From: JAJRZX01 sp964472295
GTDB taxonomy: Bacteria > Desulfobacterota > GWC2-55-46 > JADFVP01
NCBI GenBank assembly: GCA_964472295.1
Contig: CAYYJQ010000047.1
Coordinates: 1 to 14,738, forward strand
Length of the DNA: 14,738 bases
Reading direction: 5' to 3'
Position 1 is the first letter of the stretch; each line of letters starts with the position of its first letter. This document shows positions 1 to 7,015 of this stretch, piece after piece. A program made the position numbers and the translations under genes. Below the pieces are notes generated by a model. That model saw only the letters and a list, made by a program, of their open reading frames with translations, was not told the DNA's origin and did no database searches.

Positions 1-8
1 GTTTTTTT

Positions 9-60
9 GGTGGGCAGTGCCCACCCTACAAGTCTTTTCTTCTGACGGGCAAAGCCCGCC
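9..60. repeat. Two related short inverted repeats downstream of hemL
   Basis: Positions 9-25 form a perfect inverted repeat (GGTGGGCA, one central base, TGCCCACC). Positions 44-60 form a second hairpin with the core CGGGC-AAA-GCCCG. The cores GGGCAGTGCCC and GGGCAAAGCCC are alike, so these look like two copies of one small repeat family 35 bp apart. For minus-strand hemL transcripts neither hairpin is followed by a U-run (the first is followed by A7), so they are poor intrinsic terminators in that direction. On the plus strand the second is followed by a T-rich pyrimidine stretch and might end a gene lying left of the window. Function is not established. Confidence 0.55.
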
Positions 61-110
61 CCTTCTACTCTTTTCTTTCTTCTTTTTTTCCTCTCTCTCC
101 CCTTTTTTCT
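57..110. other. Pyrimidine-rich tract (purine-rich in hemL mRNA)
   Basis: Almost every base from 57 to 110 is C or T on the plus strand, with a single A at 67. A hemL transcript running past its stop would therefore carry an almost pure purine 3' tail. Such tracts can form triplex or other unusual structure. No gene or site is recognised in it. Confidence 0.5.
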
Positions 111-1406
111 TTACAGTCTCTTCATGCTTTTTTCAACGGCTTCGAGGGTCTTTTCCAAGTCTTCTCTTGTATGCGCGAGGCTTACGAAGTTGGCCTCGAA
201 CTGCGATGGCGGGAGCATGACACCGGCCTTCAGCATTCGTGTGAAGTAGCGCGAGAATTTCTTGAGGTCCGAGGCGCAGGCCCCTTTGTAGTCGCGGGGG
301 CGATCGCCGTTGAAAAATACCGTGAACATGGAGCCGGCGGCTGTAATGGAGCACTCGACGCCTGCCCTTTCGGCTACCCTGGCTATGCCTTCTGTCAGGA
401 ACTTAGCGCTCTTGAGAAGCCGTGGGTAGGATGTCTTTCTCTTCAGTATCTTAAGTGTCTCGATGCCCGCGGTCATGGCAAGGGGGTTGCCCGAGAGCGT
501 CCCTGCCTGGTACACTGGCCCCAGCGGGGCGAGCATCTCCATTATTTTCTTCTTTCCGCCAAAGGCCCCCACAGGGAGGCCGCCTCCTATTACCTTTCCG
601 AGGCACGTTATATCCGGATCAATACCAAAGGCCTTCTGCGCCCCGCCGTAGCATAGCCTGAACCCGCTCATTACCTCGTCCATTATGAGAAGGGCCTTGT
701 ATTTGGAGCAGAGTTTTTTTAGGGCCGTTAAAAATCCCTCTTCAGGGAGGACTACGCCCATGTTTCCCGGCACGCCCTCTACTATGACGCAGGCAATGTC
801 CTCGGGGGATTTTTCAAAGAGCCTCTTCACGGACTCTATGTCGTTATAGGTGGCGTTGAGGGTAAGTCTTGCGAGCGACTTGGGGACCCCGGGGCTTGAT
901 GGGATGCCAAGGGTGGCGGCGCCTGAGCCTGCTTTTACAAGGAGGCTGTCTCCGTGGCCGTGATAGCAACCCTCGAATTTTATTATCTTTTCTCTCCCCG
1001 TATAGGCGCGGGCAAGACGCAGGGCGCTCATGGTGGCCTCTGTGCCCGAGCTTACGAAGCGCACCATGTCCATGGATGGAAAGGCCTCGAGGGTCAGTTT
1101 CGCGAGTTGTACCTCAAGCTCTGTTGGCGCGCCGAAACTCGTACCTCTTTCAGCGGCCTTTGCGATGGCTTTTGTTACCCTTGGGTGCGCGTGGCCCGCT
1201 ATCATGGGACCCCATGAGCCTATGTAGTCTATGTATGAGTTGCCGTCGGCGTCAGTGACGCGCGGGCCAGAGGCCTTCTTAATAAAAAGCGGCTTTCCGC
1301 CAACAGCGCTGAAGGCCCGGACAGGGCTGTTCACGCCGCCGGGAATGAGTTTTTTGGCGCTCCTCATGAGGGAGAGAGATTTTTTTGTGGATTTCTTCGT
1401 GGCCAT
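111..1406 (-). CDS. hemL: Glutamate-1-semialdehyde 2,1-aminomutase (HemL)
   Basis: PLP enzyme that converts glutamate-1-semialdehyde to 5-aminolevulinate, the last step of the C5 route to heme, siroheme and cobalamin; cytoplasmic. The 431-residue product has the usual family length and landmarks: KLIPGGVNSPVRAF near residues 19-32, SSGTEATMSALRLAR at 119-133 (PLP phosphate binding), DEVMSGFR at 243-250, and the Schiff-base lysine K271 in CLGKVIGGGLPVGAFGG. I start it at 1406 because AGGAG lies 9 nt upstream. An in-frame ATG at 1448 would add 14 residues but falls upstream of the transcription start predicted from the -35/-10 at 1449-1478. One small deviation: the conserved VEPVxGNM segment reads VEGVPGNMG (G211 where Pro is usual). 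It is divergent from the phosphate operon and appears to be a single-gene transcript here. Confidence 0.96.
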   Translation of the reverse strand: MATKKSTKKSLSLMRSAKKLIPGGVNSPVRAFSAVGGKPLFIKKASGPRVTDADGNSYIDYIGSWGPMIAGHAHPRVTKAIAKAAERGTSFGAPTELEVQLAKLTLEAFPSMDMVRFVSSGTEATMSALRLARAYTGREKIIKFEGCYHGHGDSLLVKAGSGAATLGIPSSPGVPKSLARLTLNATYNDIESVKRLFEKSPEDIACVIVEGVPGNMGVVLPEEGFLTALKKLCSKYKALLIMDEVMSGFRLCYGGAQKAFGIDPDITCLGKVIGGGLPVGAFGGKKKIMEMLAPLGPVYQAGTLSGNPLAMTAGIETLKILKRKTSYPRLLKSAKFLTEGIARVAERAGVECSITAAGSMFTVFFNGDRPRDYKGACASDLKKFSRYFTRMLKAGVMLPPSQFEANFVSLAHTREDLEKTLEAVEKSMKRL

Positions 1407-1448
1407 AAAAAAAGACTCCTTCAGGATTTTTTTAATGAAAACAGCCAT

Positions 1449-1478
1449 ATCCTAACGTATGAGCCCCTCTTCTGTCAA
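1449..1478 (-). promoter_or_regulatory. Sigma70-type promoter of hemL
   Basis: Read on the minus strand, a perfect TTGACA (1478-1473) is followed after 18 bp by TAGGAT (1454-1449), a 4/6 match to TATAAT. Transcription would start near 1442, leaving a leader of roughly 35 nt that contains the AGGAG site used by the 1406 start codon. The promoter sits 21 bp from the Pho box, so PhoB bound there could also influence hemL; that last point is inference. Confidence 0.6.
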
Positions 1479-1499
1479 TGGCAAATAAAGTTGGGGCAA

Positions 1500-1559
1500 T
1501 TGTCACACTGACTTAACAGAGTTGTCATAATTCTGTAACAAAGGCCATGTAGGTTATAT
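1500..1559 (+). promoter_or_regulatory. Tandem Pho box and -10 element of the phosphate operon
   Basis: Four 7-mers start at 1500 (TTGTCAC), 1511 (ACTTAAC), 1522 (TTGTCAT) and 1533 (CTGTAAC), each separated by 4 bp, so they repeat every 11 bp. The E. coli PhoB consensus is two CTGTCAT-like 7-mers with a 4-bp AT-rich spacer. The 1522-1539 pair (spacer AATT) is a close match and the upstream pair is weaker. No -35 hexamer is visible, as expected for a PhoB-activated promoter. TTATAT at 1554-1559 (or TAGGTT at 1550-1555) is the likely -10, placing the start of transcription near 1562-1566. Everything downstream to phoU is phosphate-related, which supports the reading. PhoB and PhoR genes are not in the window. 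Confidence 0.82.
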
Positions 1560-1617
1560 GAAAACAAAGACGAGAGATGAATATAGTGATGGAGGCCAGG
1601 AAAAAAAGGAGAGAAAA

Positions 1618-1806
1618 ATGGAATGTCCATTTCTTGGAGGCAGAAGGACCCACAGGCTCTGCGAGGCGTCATCGAGGCTCTATACACCGGTCATAGAGGA
1701 CTTCAATGAGTACTGCTCTACAGAAGACCATACGGATTGTCCCATATTCCTCGCTCATGTATTAAGAAGGACTTATAGAGAAGGAATTGCCATATCGGCC
1801 AACTAA
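1618..1806 (+). CDS. Small four-cysteine protein, first gene of the Pho operon
   Basis: Function unknown. The 62-residue product carries cysteines at 3, 15, 33 and 41 (C-x11-C-x17-C-x7-C) in segments MECPFLGG, LCEAS, YCSTEDH and DCPIFLAHVLRR. It has no signal peptide or membrane segment, so it is probably cytoplasmic. Four conserved-looking cysteines suggest zinc or Fe-S binding, but that is inference. I recall small proteins with a similar CPF...C.AS...YC.TE.H..CPI pattern in Deltaproteobacteria and Nitrospirota, without a known role. The start is ATG 1618, with AGGAGAG 3-9 nt upstream. An in-frame ATG at 1558 overlaps the predicted -10 and would not be transcribed. The gene lies directly behind the tandem Pho box and 43 nt before the porin, so it should be phosphate-starvation induced. 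Confidence 0.75.
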   Translation: MECPFLGGRRTHRLCEASSRLYTPVIEDFNEYCSTEDHTDCPIFLAHVLRRTYREGIAISAN

Positions 1807-1849
1807 GAACCCTTTAACGGATTAAAAAAAAAGGAGAGGAAGAGAAAAG

Positions 1850-3064
1850 ATGAAAAGAAGAGAGAGAAGAACAGGAAGACTTTTCAGCATCATGCCCGTG
1901 CTTCTTGCGGCGCTGGTCATTATATTCACGGGCCCGGTGCGGAGCGCCTCTGCCTCGGGCATCACCGTCTACCATGACGGCGACAAGTACGTCAAGATAG
2001 GCGGGAGGATACAGCTTCAGTATCACTTCAAGAACATGCAGACCGCGACTACAGACCCTGCGGGAACGGATAAGATATTTTTCAGGCGTCTCCGTCCTTT
2101 CATAGAGGGCACAGTGATAAAGAACTGGAAGGGCAAGTTCCAATGGGATATGGGCGAGAGCACGGACGGCAACGAGATAGCCATCAAGGACGCCTTCATA
2201 GGGTATTCTGGTCCCCATGACATAAATATAGAGTTCGGCAACGCCTACTTCCGTTTCTCGCAGGAAGACCTTACATCTTCCAAGAAACAGCAACTCGTGG
2301 AGAGGACCTTTGCAGGTGACCATAACTACGGCTCCCCCGAGAGGAACGCTGGTTTTCACATGACAGGCGCCCTGCTCGAGAAGAAAGTAACCTATGGTCT
2401 TTCCGCGGCCATAGCCAGCATTGACCCAGATTCCAACAAGCTTGACTTTGACACCCCCATAAACAGGAACTCTGACTTCAACCAGGGCTACATGGCTGGC
2501 GCCCGTGTAAGTTTCCATCCCCTTGGGCACCTTTCCATGAGCCAGGGCGACCTTGCCAAGGGCCCGCTCAAGGCCGTAGTTAACGTAGCCGGCTACGGAT
2601 GGCAGAATGACGACGACAACAATACAAACACCAATGCATCGGGCAAGGACACAAGCGGCGGAAAGAAGTTTGACGTTGATAACGCCGAGGGCATAGAGGT
2701 AAGCGGCGCCGTGCGTTTCAAGGGCATATCAGTAGACGCCGAGTACAACAGGTTTCGCGCTGAGACCGTTGACAACAGGGCCACAGGCGGTATATATAAG
2801 GACGGCGCCACAACCCTTGAGAACTATGTCTTCGAGGGCGGCTACATGATACTCGCGAACAGGCTGGAGGCTGTAATTGGTTTTCAGAGTCAGGACGCCA
2901 GCAACTACGCCAAGAAGTGGAGACGCACATCCTTTGGGGCCAACTATTTTGTAAAGGGCCACCACCTGAAGGGGCAGGTCACCTACAGGATAGGCGAGAA
3001 CCTTAACGGTGTGGACGGTAAAGACGAGAATGAGATATTCGTGCAGGCCCAGATAGTATTCTAA
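1850..3064 (+). CDS. Phosphate-selective porin of the OprO/OprP family
   Basis: Outer-membrane beta-barrel of the Porin_O_P family, predicted to admit phosphate or polyphosphate into the periplasm ahead of PstS. Its 404 residues begin with a Sec signal peptide (basic MKRRERRTGR, hydrophobic core about residues 13-28, likely cleavage after ASA at residue 35). The mature N-terminus shows the family's KIGGRIQLQY strand at 49-58. Alternating amphipathic strands follow, and the chain ends in FVQAQIVF, with the terminal Phe typical of BAM substrates. A long Asp/Asn/Gly-rich segment (about 252-278) is probably an extracellular loop. AAGGAGAGG precedes ATG 1850 by 10 nt. Its position behind the Pho box and before pstS supports phosphate. 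Selectivity cannot be read directly because the OprP arginine ladder cannot be aligned by eye. Confidence 0.85.
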   Translation: MKRRERRTGRLFSIMPVLLAALVIIFTGPVRSASASGITVYHDGDKYVKIGGRIQLQYHFKNMQTATTDPAGTDKIFFRRLRPFIEGTVIKNWKGKFQWDMGESTDGNEIAIKDAFIGYSGPHDINIEFGNAYFRFSQEDLTSSKKQQLVERTFAGDHNYGSPERNAGFHMTGALLEKKVTYGLSAAIASIDPDSNKLDFDTPINRNSDFNQGYMAGARVSFHPLGHLSMSQGDLAKGPLKAVVNVAGYGWQNDDDNNTNTNASGKDTSGGKKFDVDNAEGIEVSGAVRFKGISVDAEYNRFRAETVDNRATGGIYKDGATTLENYVFEGGYMILANRLEAVIGFQSQDASNYAKKWRRTSFGANYFVKGHHLKGQVTYRIGENLNGVDGKDENEIFVQAQIVF

Positions 3065-3079
3065 GCGGGCCTCTAAAGG

Positions 3080-3114
3080 GTTTACGGGAGAGTCCCCGAT
3101 CCTTTCCCGTAAAC
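3080..3114 (+). repeat. Strong hairpin after the porin gene
   Basis: GTTTACGGGA (3080-3089) pairs perfectly with TCCCGTAAAC (3105-3114). Three more pairs inward (one G-U) give a 13-bp stem with a 9-nt loop. It is followed by GC-rich sequence rather than a U-run, so it is not a standard intrinsic terminator. It starts 15 nt after the porin stop. A 3'-end-protecting or processing element between the porin and pstS messages is a reasonable inference. Confidence 0.65.
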
Positions 3115-3154
3115 GCCGCCATGGCAACCTTCCCCAGGGCGGTCTCTTCCTCCA

Positions 3155-3181
3155 GAGGGGGGGCTCTCCTCTCCCCCCCTC
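3155..3181 (+). repeat. G7/C7 hairpin before pstS
   Basis: GAGGGGGGG (3155-3163) pairs with CCCCCCCTC (3173-3181) around a 9-nt loop, a 9-bp stem that is almost all G-C. An A-run follows at 3188-3194, not a U-run, so it is not a normal terminator on the plus strand. It could slow polymerase, block exonucleases or pause ribosomes between the porin and pstS. It is the second strong structure in a 220-base gap. Confidence 0.55.
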
Positions 3182-3284
3182 CCTTCTAAAAAAACTGCCT
3201 GCAGTGCGGCGGATGATGTATAGTAATTGGTGTGAGGCTGATAACAGTAAAGTAAGATAACAGCAAGAACGAGAAGGAGATAAA

Positions 3285-4301
3285 ATGTCACGTTTACTTA
3301 GCATAGGGCTTACGGCAATCATGGTCTGCCTATTCGCCGTAACAGGAGCAAACGCCGGCGAGATACTAAACGGCGCGGGCGCATCTTTCCCATACCCCGT
3401 GTACTCTGCCTGGGGATATAACTACAACAAGGCCACGGGCATAAGGCTTAATTACCAGTCCATAGGGTCTGGCGGCGGACAGAGGCAGATAGCGAGCAGG
3501 ACAGTGGAGTTTGGCGCCTCTGACGCCCCGCTGAAGCCCGCGAAGCTCAGAAAGGAGAGGCTCCTCCAGTTTCCTGCCGTAATCGGCGGTGTCGTTCCTG
3601 TCATTAACCTTCGGGGCGTAAAGCCAGGGGCCTTGAAACTCGATTCAAGGACCCTCTGCAAAATATTCCTCGGCGATGTCGCATACTGGGACGATTCTGA
3701 GATAAAGGGCCTGAACAAGGGCCTTAAACTCTCTCATAAGAAGATAACCGTTGTAAGGCGCTCTGATGGGTCCGGCACAACGGCCATATACACCACCTAT
3801 CTTGCCGGGGTCTGCCCTGAGTGGAAGAGCAGGGTTGGCGCTGGAAAGGCCGTAAAGTGGCCCGTGGGCATAGGCGGCAAGGGCAACGAGGGAGTAGCCA
3901 ACTATGTAAAGAGGGTCTCGGGTTCCATTGGTTACGTGGAGTTCGCCTATGCGAAGCAGAATAATCTTACCTTTACAAGGCTTAAGAACAAGGCAGGAAA
4001 GTTCGTCTCGCCAGACTTTGCCTCTTTCAAGGCCGCCGCGGCCTCTGGCGACTTTAGCGCGAAGAAGGACTTCTACCTCTGGCTCGTAAACGCGCCTGGC
4101 AAGAATGCCTGGCCCATAGCAGGGGCTACATTCATACTCCTTGCCAAGGAGAAGAAGGATACCAACAGGAAGGTAGTAAAGTTCTATAACTGGGCCTATG
4201 ACAACGGCGACGACACTGCCGTGAACCTCATATATGTGCCCCTTCCCGATTCACTCAAGGCCAAGGTGAGGGCCTACTGGAAGGCAGAGGGTATATACTG
4301 A
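3285..4301 (+). CDS. pstS: Periplasmic phosphate-binding protein PstS
   Basis: Solute-binding protein that captures orthophosphate and delivers it to PstCA. The 338 residues start with a Sec signal peptide cleaved about residue 24 (GANA/GEIL). No lipobox is seen, so it should be soluble in the periplasm. Phosphate-binding segments are all present: GAGASFPYPVY (30-40), YQSIGSGGGQRQ (57-68), GASDAPL (77-83), RRSDGSGTT (158-166) and SIGYVE (214-219). Length and motif order fit the family. ATG 3285 is preceded by AAGGAG at 3274-3279. It lies 220 nt behind the porin with no convincing Pho box of its own, so transcription probably comes from the promoter at 1500-1559. The structured gaps on both sides may keep PstS at a different level from the membrane proteins. 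Confidence 0.96.
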   Translation: MSRLLSIGLTAIMVCLFAVTGANAGEILNGAGASFPYPVYSAWGYNYNKATGIRLNYQSIGSGGGQRQIASRTVEFGASDAPLKPAKLRKERLLQFPAVIGGVVPVINLRGVKPGALKLDSRTLCKIFLGDVAYWDDSEIKGLNKGLKLSHKKITVVRRSDGSGTTAIYTTYLAGVCPEWKSRVGAGKAVKWPVGIGGKGNEGVANYVKRVSGSIGYVEFAYAKQNNLTFTRLKNKAGKFVSPDFASFKAAAASGDFSAKKDFYLWLVNAPGKNAWPIAGATFILLAKEKKDTNRKVVKFYNWAYDNGDDTAVNLIYVPLPDSLKAKVRAYWKAEGIY

Positions 4302-4344
4302 GCCCGAGCCCCTCATGGGGTCTTAAAATAGATATTTTTAGTTG

Positions 4345-4388
4345 AATATGGGGACGGTTATGTAATAATCTAATGCCGTCCCCATATT
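4345..4388. repeat. Perfect 13-bp inverted repeat with GGGGACGG core between pstS and pstC
   Basis: AATATGGGGACGG (4345-4357) is repeated in perfect inverse as CCGTCCCCATATT (4376-4388), with an 18-nt AT-rich loop. There is no U-run after it. GGGGACGG/CCGTCCCC ends resemble REP-type repeats or inverted-repeat remnants associated with IS200-like (RAYT) transposases, from memory only. In the operon mRNA it would form a strong hairpin between the abundant binding-protein message and the permease genes, a common place for differential stability signals. Confidence 0.65.
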
Positions 4389-4446
4389 ATATGGAAGAGG
4401 GCGCAGCGCCTTGCTTTTTTTCGAGGTATGCCCTGAGAGGATTGAA

Positions 4447-5382
4447 TTGAGACCGAGTAAGAACAAAGATATGACCGGTGTCCTTGTATACGTCCTCACC
4501 GGAGCGGCCTCTCTATCGATTATTGCCCTTATAATCGGTATTTTTTATACCCTTTTTGTCCAGTCTTCCCTTGCCATCGGGAGGTTTGGATTTTTTGGCT
4601 TCTTGTTCTCAATGGACTGGGACCCTGTGCGCGAGCTCTTCGGAGGGGCAACGGCCCTCTTCGGTACGGTGCTCATTACATTTCTCGCCATGGTCATGGC
4701 CGTGCCCGTGGCAATAGGCATAGCCGTATTCATTACAGAACTATCTCCAAAGTTTTTAAAGGGCCCCGTAGGTGCGGCCATCGAGCTCCTTGCCGCCATA
4801 CCGAGCATTGTATACGGCATGTGGGGGCTATTTACGCTTACGCCCATAATGGCCGATTACGTGGAGCCTTTTTTGCAGTCAACCATTGGCAGGCTACCGC
4901 TCTTTAATATCCTCTTCGCCGGAACGCCCCTTGGCATAGACATACTTACGGCCTCCATGATACTCGCCATCATGATAATACCCTTTACGGCAAGCATCTC
5001 AAGGGATGCTTTCAACCTTACGCCTTCTGTGGTGAAGGAGTCGGCCTATGGGCTCGGGGCCACGAAGTGGGAGGTCATAAAGAACGTGGTCCTGCCGAAC
5101 TCGAAGACAAGCGTGCTCGGCGGTATTATCCTCTCGCTGGGCAGGGCAGTCGGCGAGACCATGGCCGTTGCCTTTGTACTTGGTGGAGAGCACAAGATAA
5201 CGTGGTCTCTCCTTGACATGGTCTCCACCATTACAGTAACCCTTGCCAACGAGTTCACCGAGGCGGACACGGACATATACCTCTCGTCGCTCTATCTCCT
5301 CGCGCTCATACTCTTTATCTTCAGTTTCATTATGCTCGCAGGGGCTCGTCTCTTTGTAATGCGAAAAGAGAGGAGGGCCTGA
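4447..5382 (+). CDS. pstC: Phosphate ABC transporter permease PstC
   Basis: Inner-membrane permease that forms the phosphate channel with PstA. The product (311 residues from TTG 4447) has a first membrane helix at about residues 11-37 and a periplasmic loop. The MetI-type domain follows, with helices around LFGTVLITFLAMVMAVPVAI and AIELLAAIPSIVYGMWGLFTL. The EAA coupling loop KESAYGLGATKWEVIKNVVLP contacts PstB, and SLGRAVGETMAVAFVLGG is typical of PstC. The start is uncertain. TTG 4447 has GAGAGG 6 nt upstream; ATG 4471 has no good ribosome site; TTG 4411 would add 12 residues that do not look like a PstC N-terminus. It follows pstS after a gap containing the GGGGACGG inverted repeat and ends 1 nt before pstA. 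Confidence 0.93.
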   Translation: MRPSKNKDMTGVLVYVLTGAASLSIIALIIGIFYTLFVQSSLAIGRFGFFGFLFSMDWDPVRELFGGATALFGTVLITFLAMVMAVPVAIGIAVFITELSPKFLKGPVGAAIELLAAIPSIVYGMWGLFTLTPIMADYVEPFLQSTIGRLPLFNILFAGTPLGIDILTASMILAIMIIPFTASISRDAFNLTPSVVKESAYGLGATKWEVIKNVVLPNSKTSVLGGIILSLGRAVGETMAVAFVLGGEHKITWSLLDMVSTITVTLANEFTEADTDIYLSSLYLLALILFIFSFIMLAGARLFVMRKERRA

Positions 5383-5383
5383 G

Positions 5384-6229
5384 GTGGACATCATAACAAG
5401 ACGGAAGGTAAAGAGTTTTATCGTGCTGTCCCTCTCTGTGGCGGCCACGGCCCTGGGGTTTTTCTGGCTCATATTCATCCTCATGGACGTAATAGTAAAC
5501 GGCATAAGCGCCCTGGGGCCGGAGCTCTTTCTCAATGACCCGGCGCCCGCGGGCATGGCCGGCGGCGGACTTCGCAACGCCATAGTGGGCCAGCTTCTCA
5601 TAGTGTCCATGGCAACACTCATAGGGGTGCCAGTGGGGCTCCTTGGCGGCACCTTCATAGCCGAGTATTGCAGAGGCAAACCCTATGCCAAGGTCATAAG
5701 CGTTCTCTCGGACACCATGGTGAGCGTGCCTTCCATAGTCGTGGGCACCTTCATATACGCCCTCCTTGTAAAGCCCTTCGGGCACTTCAGCGGGTGGGCC
5801 GGGGCCGTGGCCCTCGCGGTCATCATGGTGCCCGTGGTGCTCCGCACCACTGAGGACATGCTGAAACTCGTGCCCTGGTCTCTTCGCGAGGCGGCCTTTG
5901 CCCTTGGCGCTCCCGCGCACAAGGTCATCTTCAAGGTCACCTACAGGGGGGCCTCGGCGGGGATACTTACCGGCATACTCCTCTCCATATCAAGGATAGT
6001 GGGGGAGACGGCGCCGCTCCTCTTTACTTCTTTTAACAGCCCCTATTTTTCAACTAATATGAGCGAGCCAATGGCCTCGCTTACGGTCACTATCTTTCAG
6101 TACGCCATGGGACCCTATGCCTCGTGGCACGCGCAGGCATGGGCCGCCTCGCTCCTCATAGCGGTCTTTATCCTTGCGCTTACGCTTGCCGGAAGGTTCA
6201 TCATAAGATGGAAGTACGGAGAACGATGA
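5384..6229 (+). CDS. pstA: Phosphate ABC transporter permease PstA
   Basis: Second half of the inner-membrane phosphate channel. It has 281 residues, the usual length. An N-terminal helix lies at about 12-38, followed by the MetI domain with GGGLRNAIVGQLLIVSMATL and DTMVSVPSIVVGTFIYALLV. The EAA loop SLREAAFALGAPAHKVIFKV is present, as is the PstA signature SRIVGETAPLLFTSF. The start is GTG 5384, one base after the pstC stop, with AGGAGGG 6 nt upstream (5371-5377). The stop overlaps the pstB start in ATGA, so pstC-pstA-pstB should be translationally coupled. No anomalies seen. Confidence 0.96.
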   Translation: MDIITRRKVKSFIVLSLSVAATALGFFWLIFILMDVIVNGISALGPELFLNDPAPAGMAGGGLRNAIVGQLLIVSMATLIGVPVGLLGGTFIAEYCRGKPYAKVISVLSDTMVSVPSIVVGTFIYALLVKPFGHFSGWAGAVALAVIMVPVVLRTTEDMLKLVPWSLREAAFALGAPAHKVIFKVTYRGASAGILTGILLSISRIVGETAPLLFTSFNSPYFSTNMSEPMASLTVTIFQYAMGPYASWHAQAWAASLLIAVFILALTLAGRFIIRWKYGER

Positions 6230-6990
6230 AGAGGAAGATTAAGATAGAGGTAAAGGGGCTTGATTTTTATTACGCAGGGGGCGTTCACGCCCTCAAGGCC
6301 ATAAGCCTTCCCGTGCACGAGAAGGCGGTTACGGCCTTCATAGGGCCATCGGGGTGCGGCAAGACAACCTTTCTAAGGTGCTTTAACCGAATGCACGACC
6401 TCTACCATGGTAACCGCTATGAGGGCGAGATACTCATGGACGGAAAAGACATACTCGGCCCGGATACGGACCTTATGAGGCTGAGGAGCACCATAGGCAT
6501 GGTCTTTCAGAAGCCAACGCCCTTTCCCATGTCCATCTTCGATAATATCGCCTTTGGCCTGCGCCTGAAGGGCATAAAGAACAGGGGTGAATTGCAGGGC
6601 AGGGTGGAGAAGGCCCTGAAGGATACGTCTCTCTGGGAGGAGACAAAGGACAGGCTCACGAAGTCGTCGCAGGACCTCTCGGGGGGACAGCAACAGAGGC
6701 TCTGCATCGCGCGGGCCATTGCCGTGGAGCCAGAGACCATACTCTTTGACGAGCCCTGTTCGGCACTTGACCCCATCTCAACGGGGAGCATCGAGGACCT
6801 TATAACCGAGCTCAAGGAGAACTACACCATAGTAATGGTAACGCACAACATGCAACAGGCGGCCCGTGTATCGGACTTTACGGGCTTTTTCATGCTTGGC
6901 GAACTCATTGAGTTCAACAAAACGGACAGGATCTTCACGGCGCCGGAGAAGAAACTTACGGAGAGTTACATAACCGGACGCTTTGGTTAA
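6226..6990 (+). CDS. pstB: Phosphate ABC transporter ATP-binding protein PstB
   Basis: Cytoplasmic ATPase that powers PstCA phosphate import and is thought to relay transporter status through PhoU to the PhoR kinase. Motifs are complete: Walker A GPSGCGKTT (40-48), Q-loop in MVFQKPTPFPMS, signature LSGGQQQRLCIARAI, Walker B with catalytic Glu ILFDEPCSALDP, and the switch His in VTHNMQQAARVSD. FQKPTPFPMSIFDNIAFG is characteristic of PstB among ABC ATPases. I start it at ATG 6226, overlapping the pstA stop by 4 nt, which gives 254 residues and a good match to family length. GGAG lies 4 nt upstream. Earlier in-frame ATGs (6208, 6124) run back inside pstA and lack support. Confidence 0.96.
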   Translation: MKRKIKIEVKGLDFYYAGGVHALKAISLPVHEKAVTAFIGPSGCGKTTFLRCFNRMHDLYHGNRYEGEILMDGKDILGPDTDLMRLRSTIGMVFQKPTPFPMSIFDNIAFGLRLKGIKNRGELQGRVEKALKDTSLWEETKDRLTKSSQDLSGGQQQRLCIARAIAVEPETILFDEPCSALDPISTGSIEDLITELKENYTIVMVTHNMQQAARVSDFTGFFMLGELIEFNKTDRIFTAPEKKLTESYITGRFG

Positions 6991-7015
6991 GGTCTGAGAG
7001 AGAAGGAGGGCTGGT

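Noticed and set aside
1472..1478. Additional Pho half-site CTGTCAA
   Set aside because: It is 28 bp from the first half-site, out of the 11-bp phase, and is better explained as the hemL -35 (TTGACA on the minus strand).
1814..2530. 238-codon minus-strand frame opposite the porin gene
   Set aside because: Antisense to a porin with a signal peptide and a C-terminal Phe; no motifs of its own.
3227..3263. Separate promoter or Pho box for pstS (CTGATAA, TTGGTG, TAAGAT)
   Set aside because: The half-site partner at 11-bp spacing is poor (AAAGTAA) and the -35/-10 spacing is wrong (20 bp), so it is not reported as a site.
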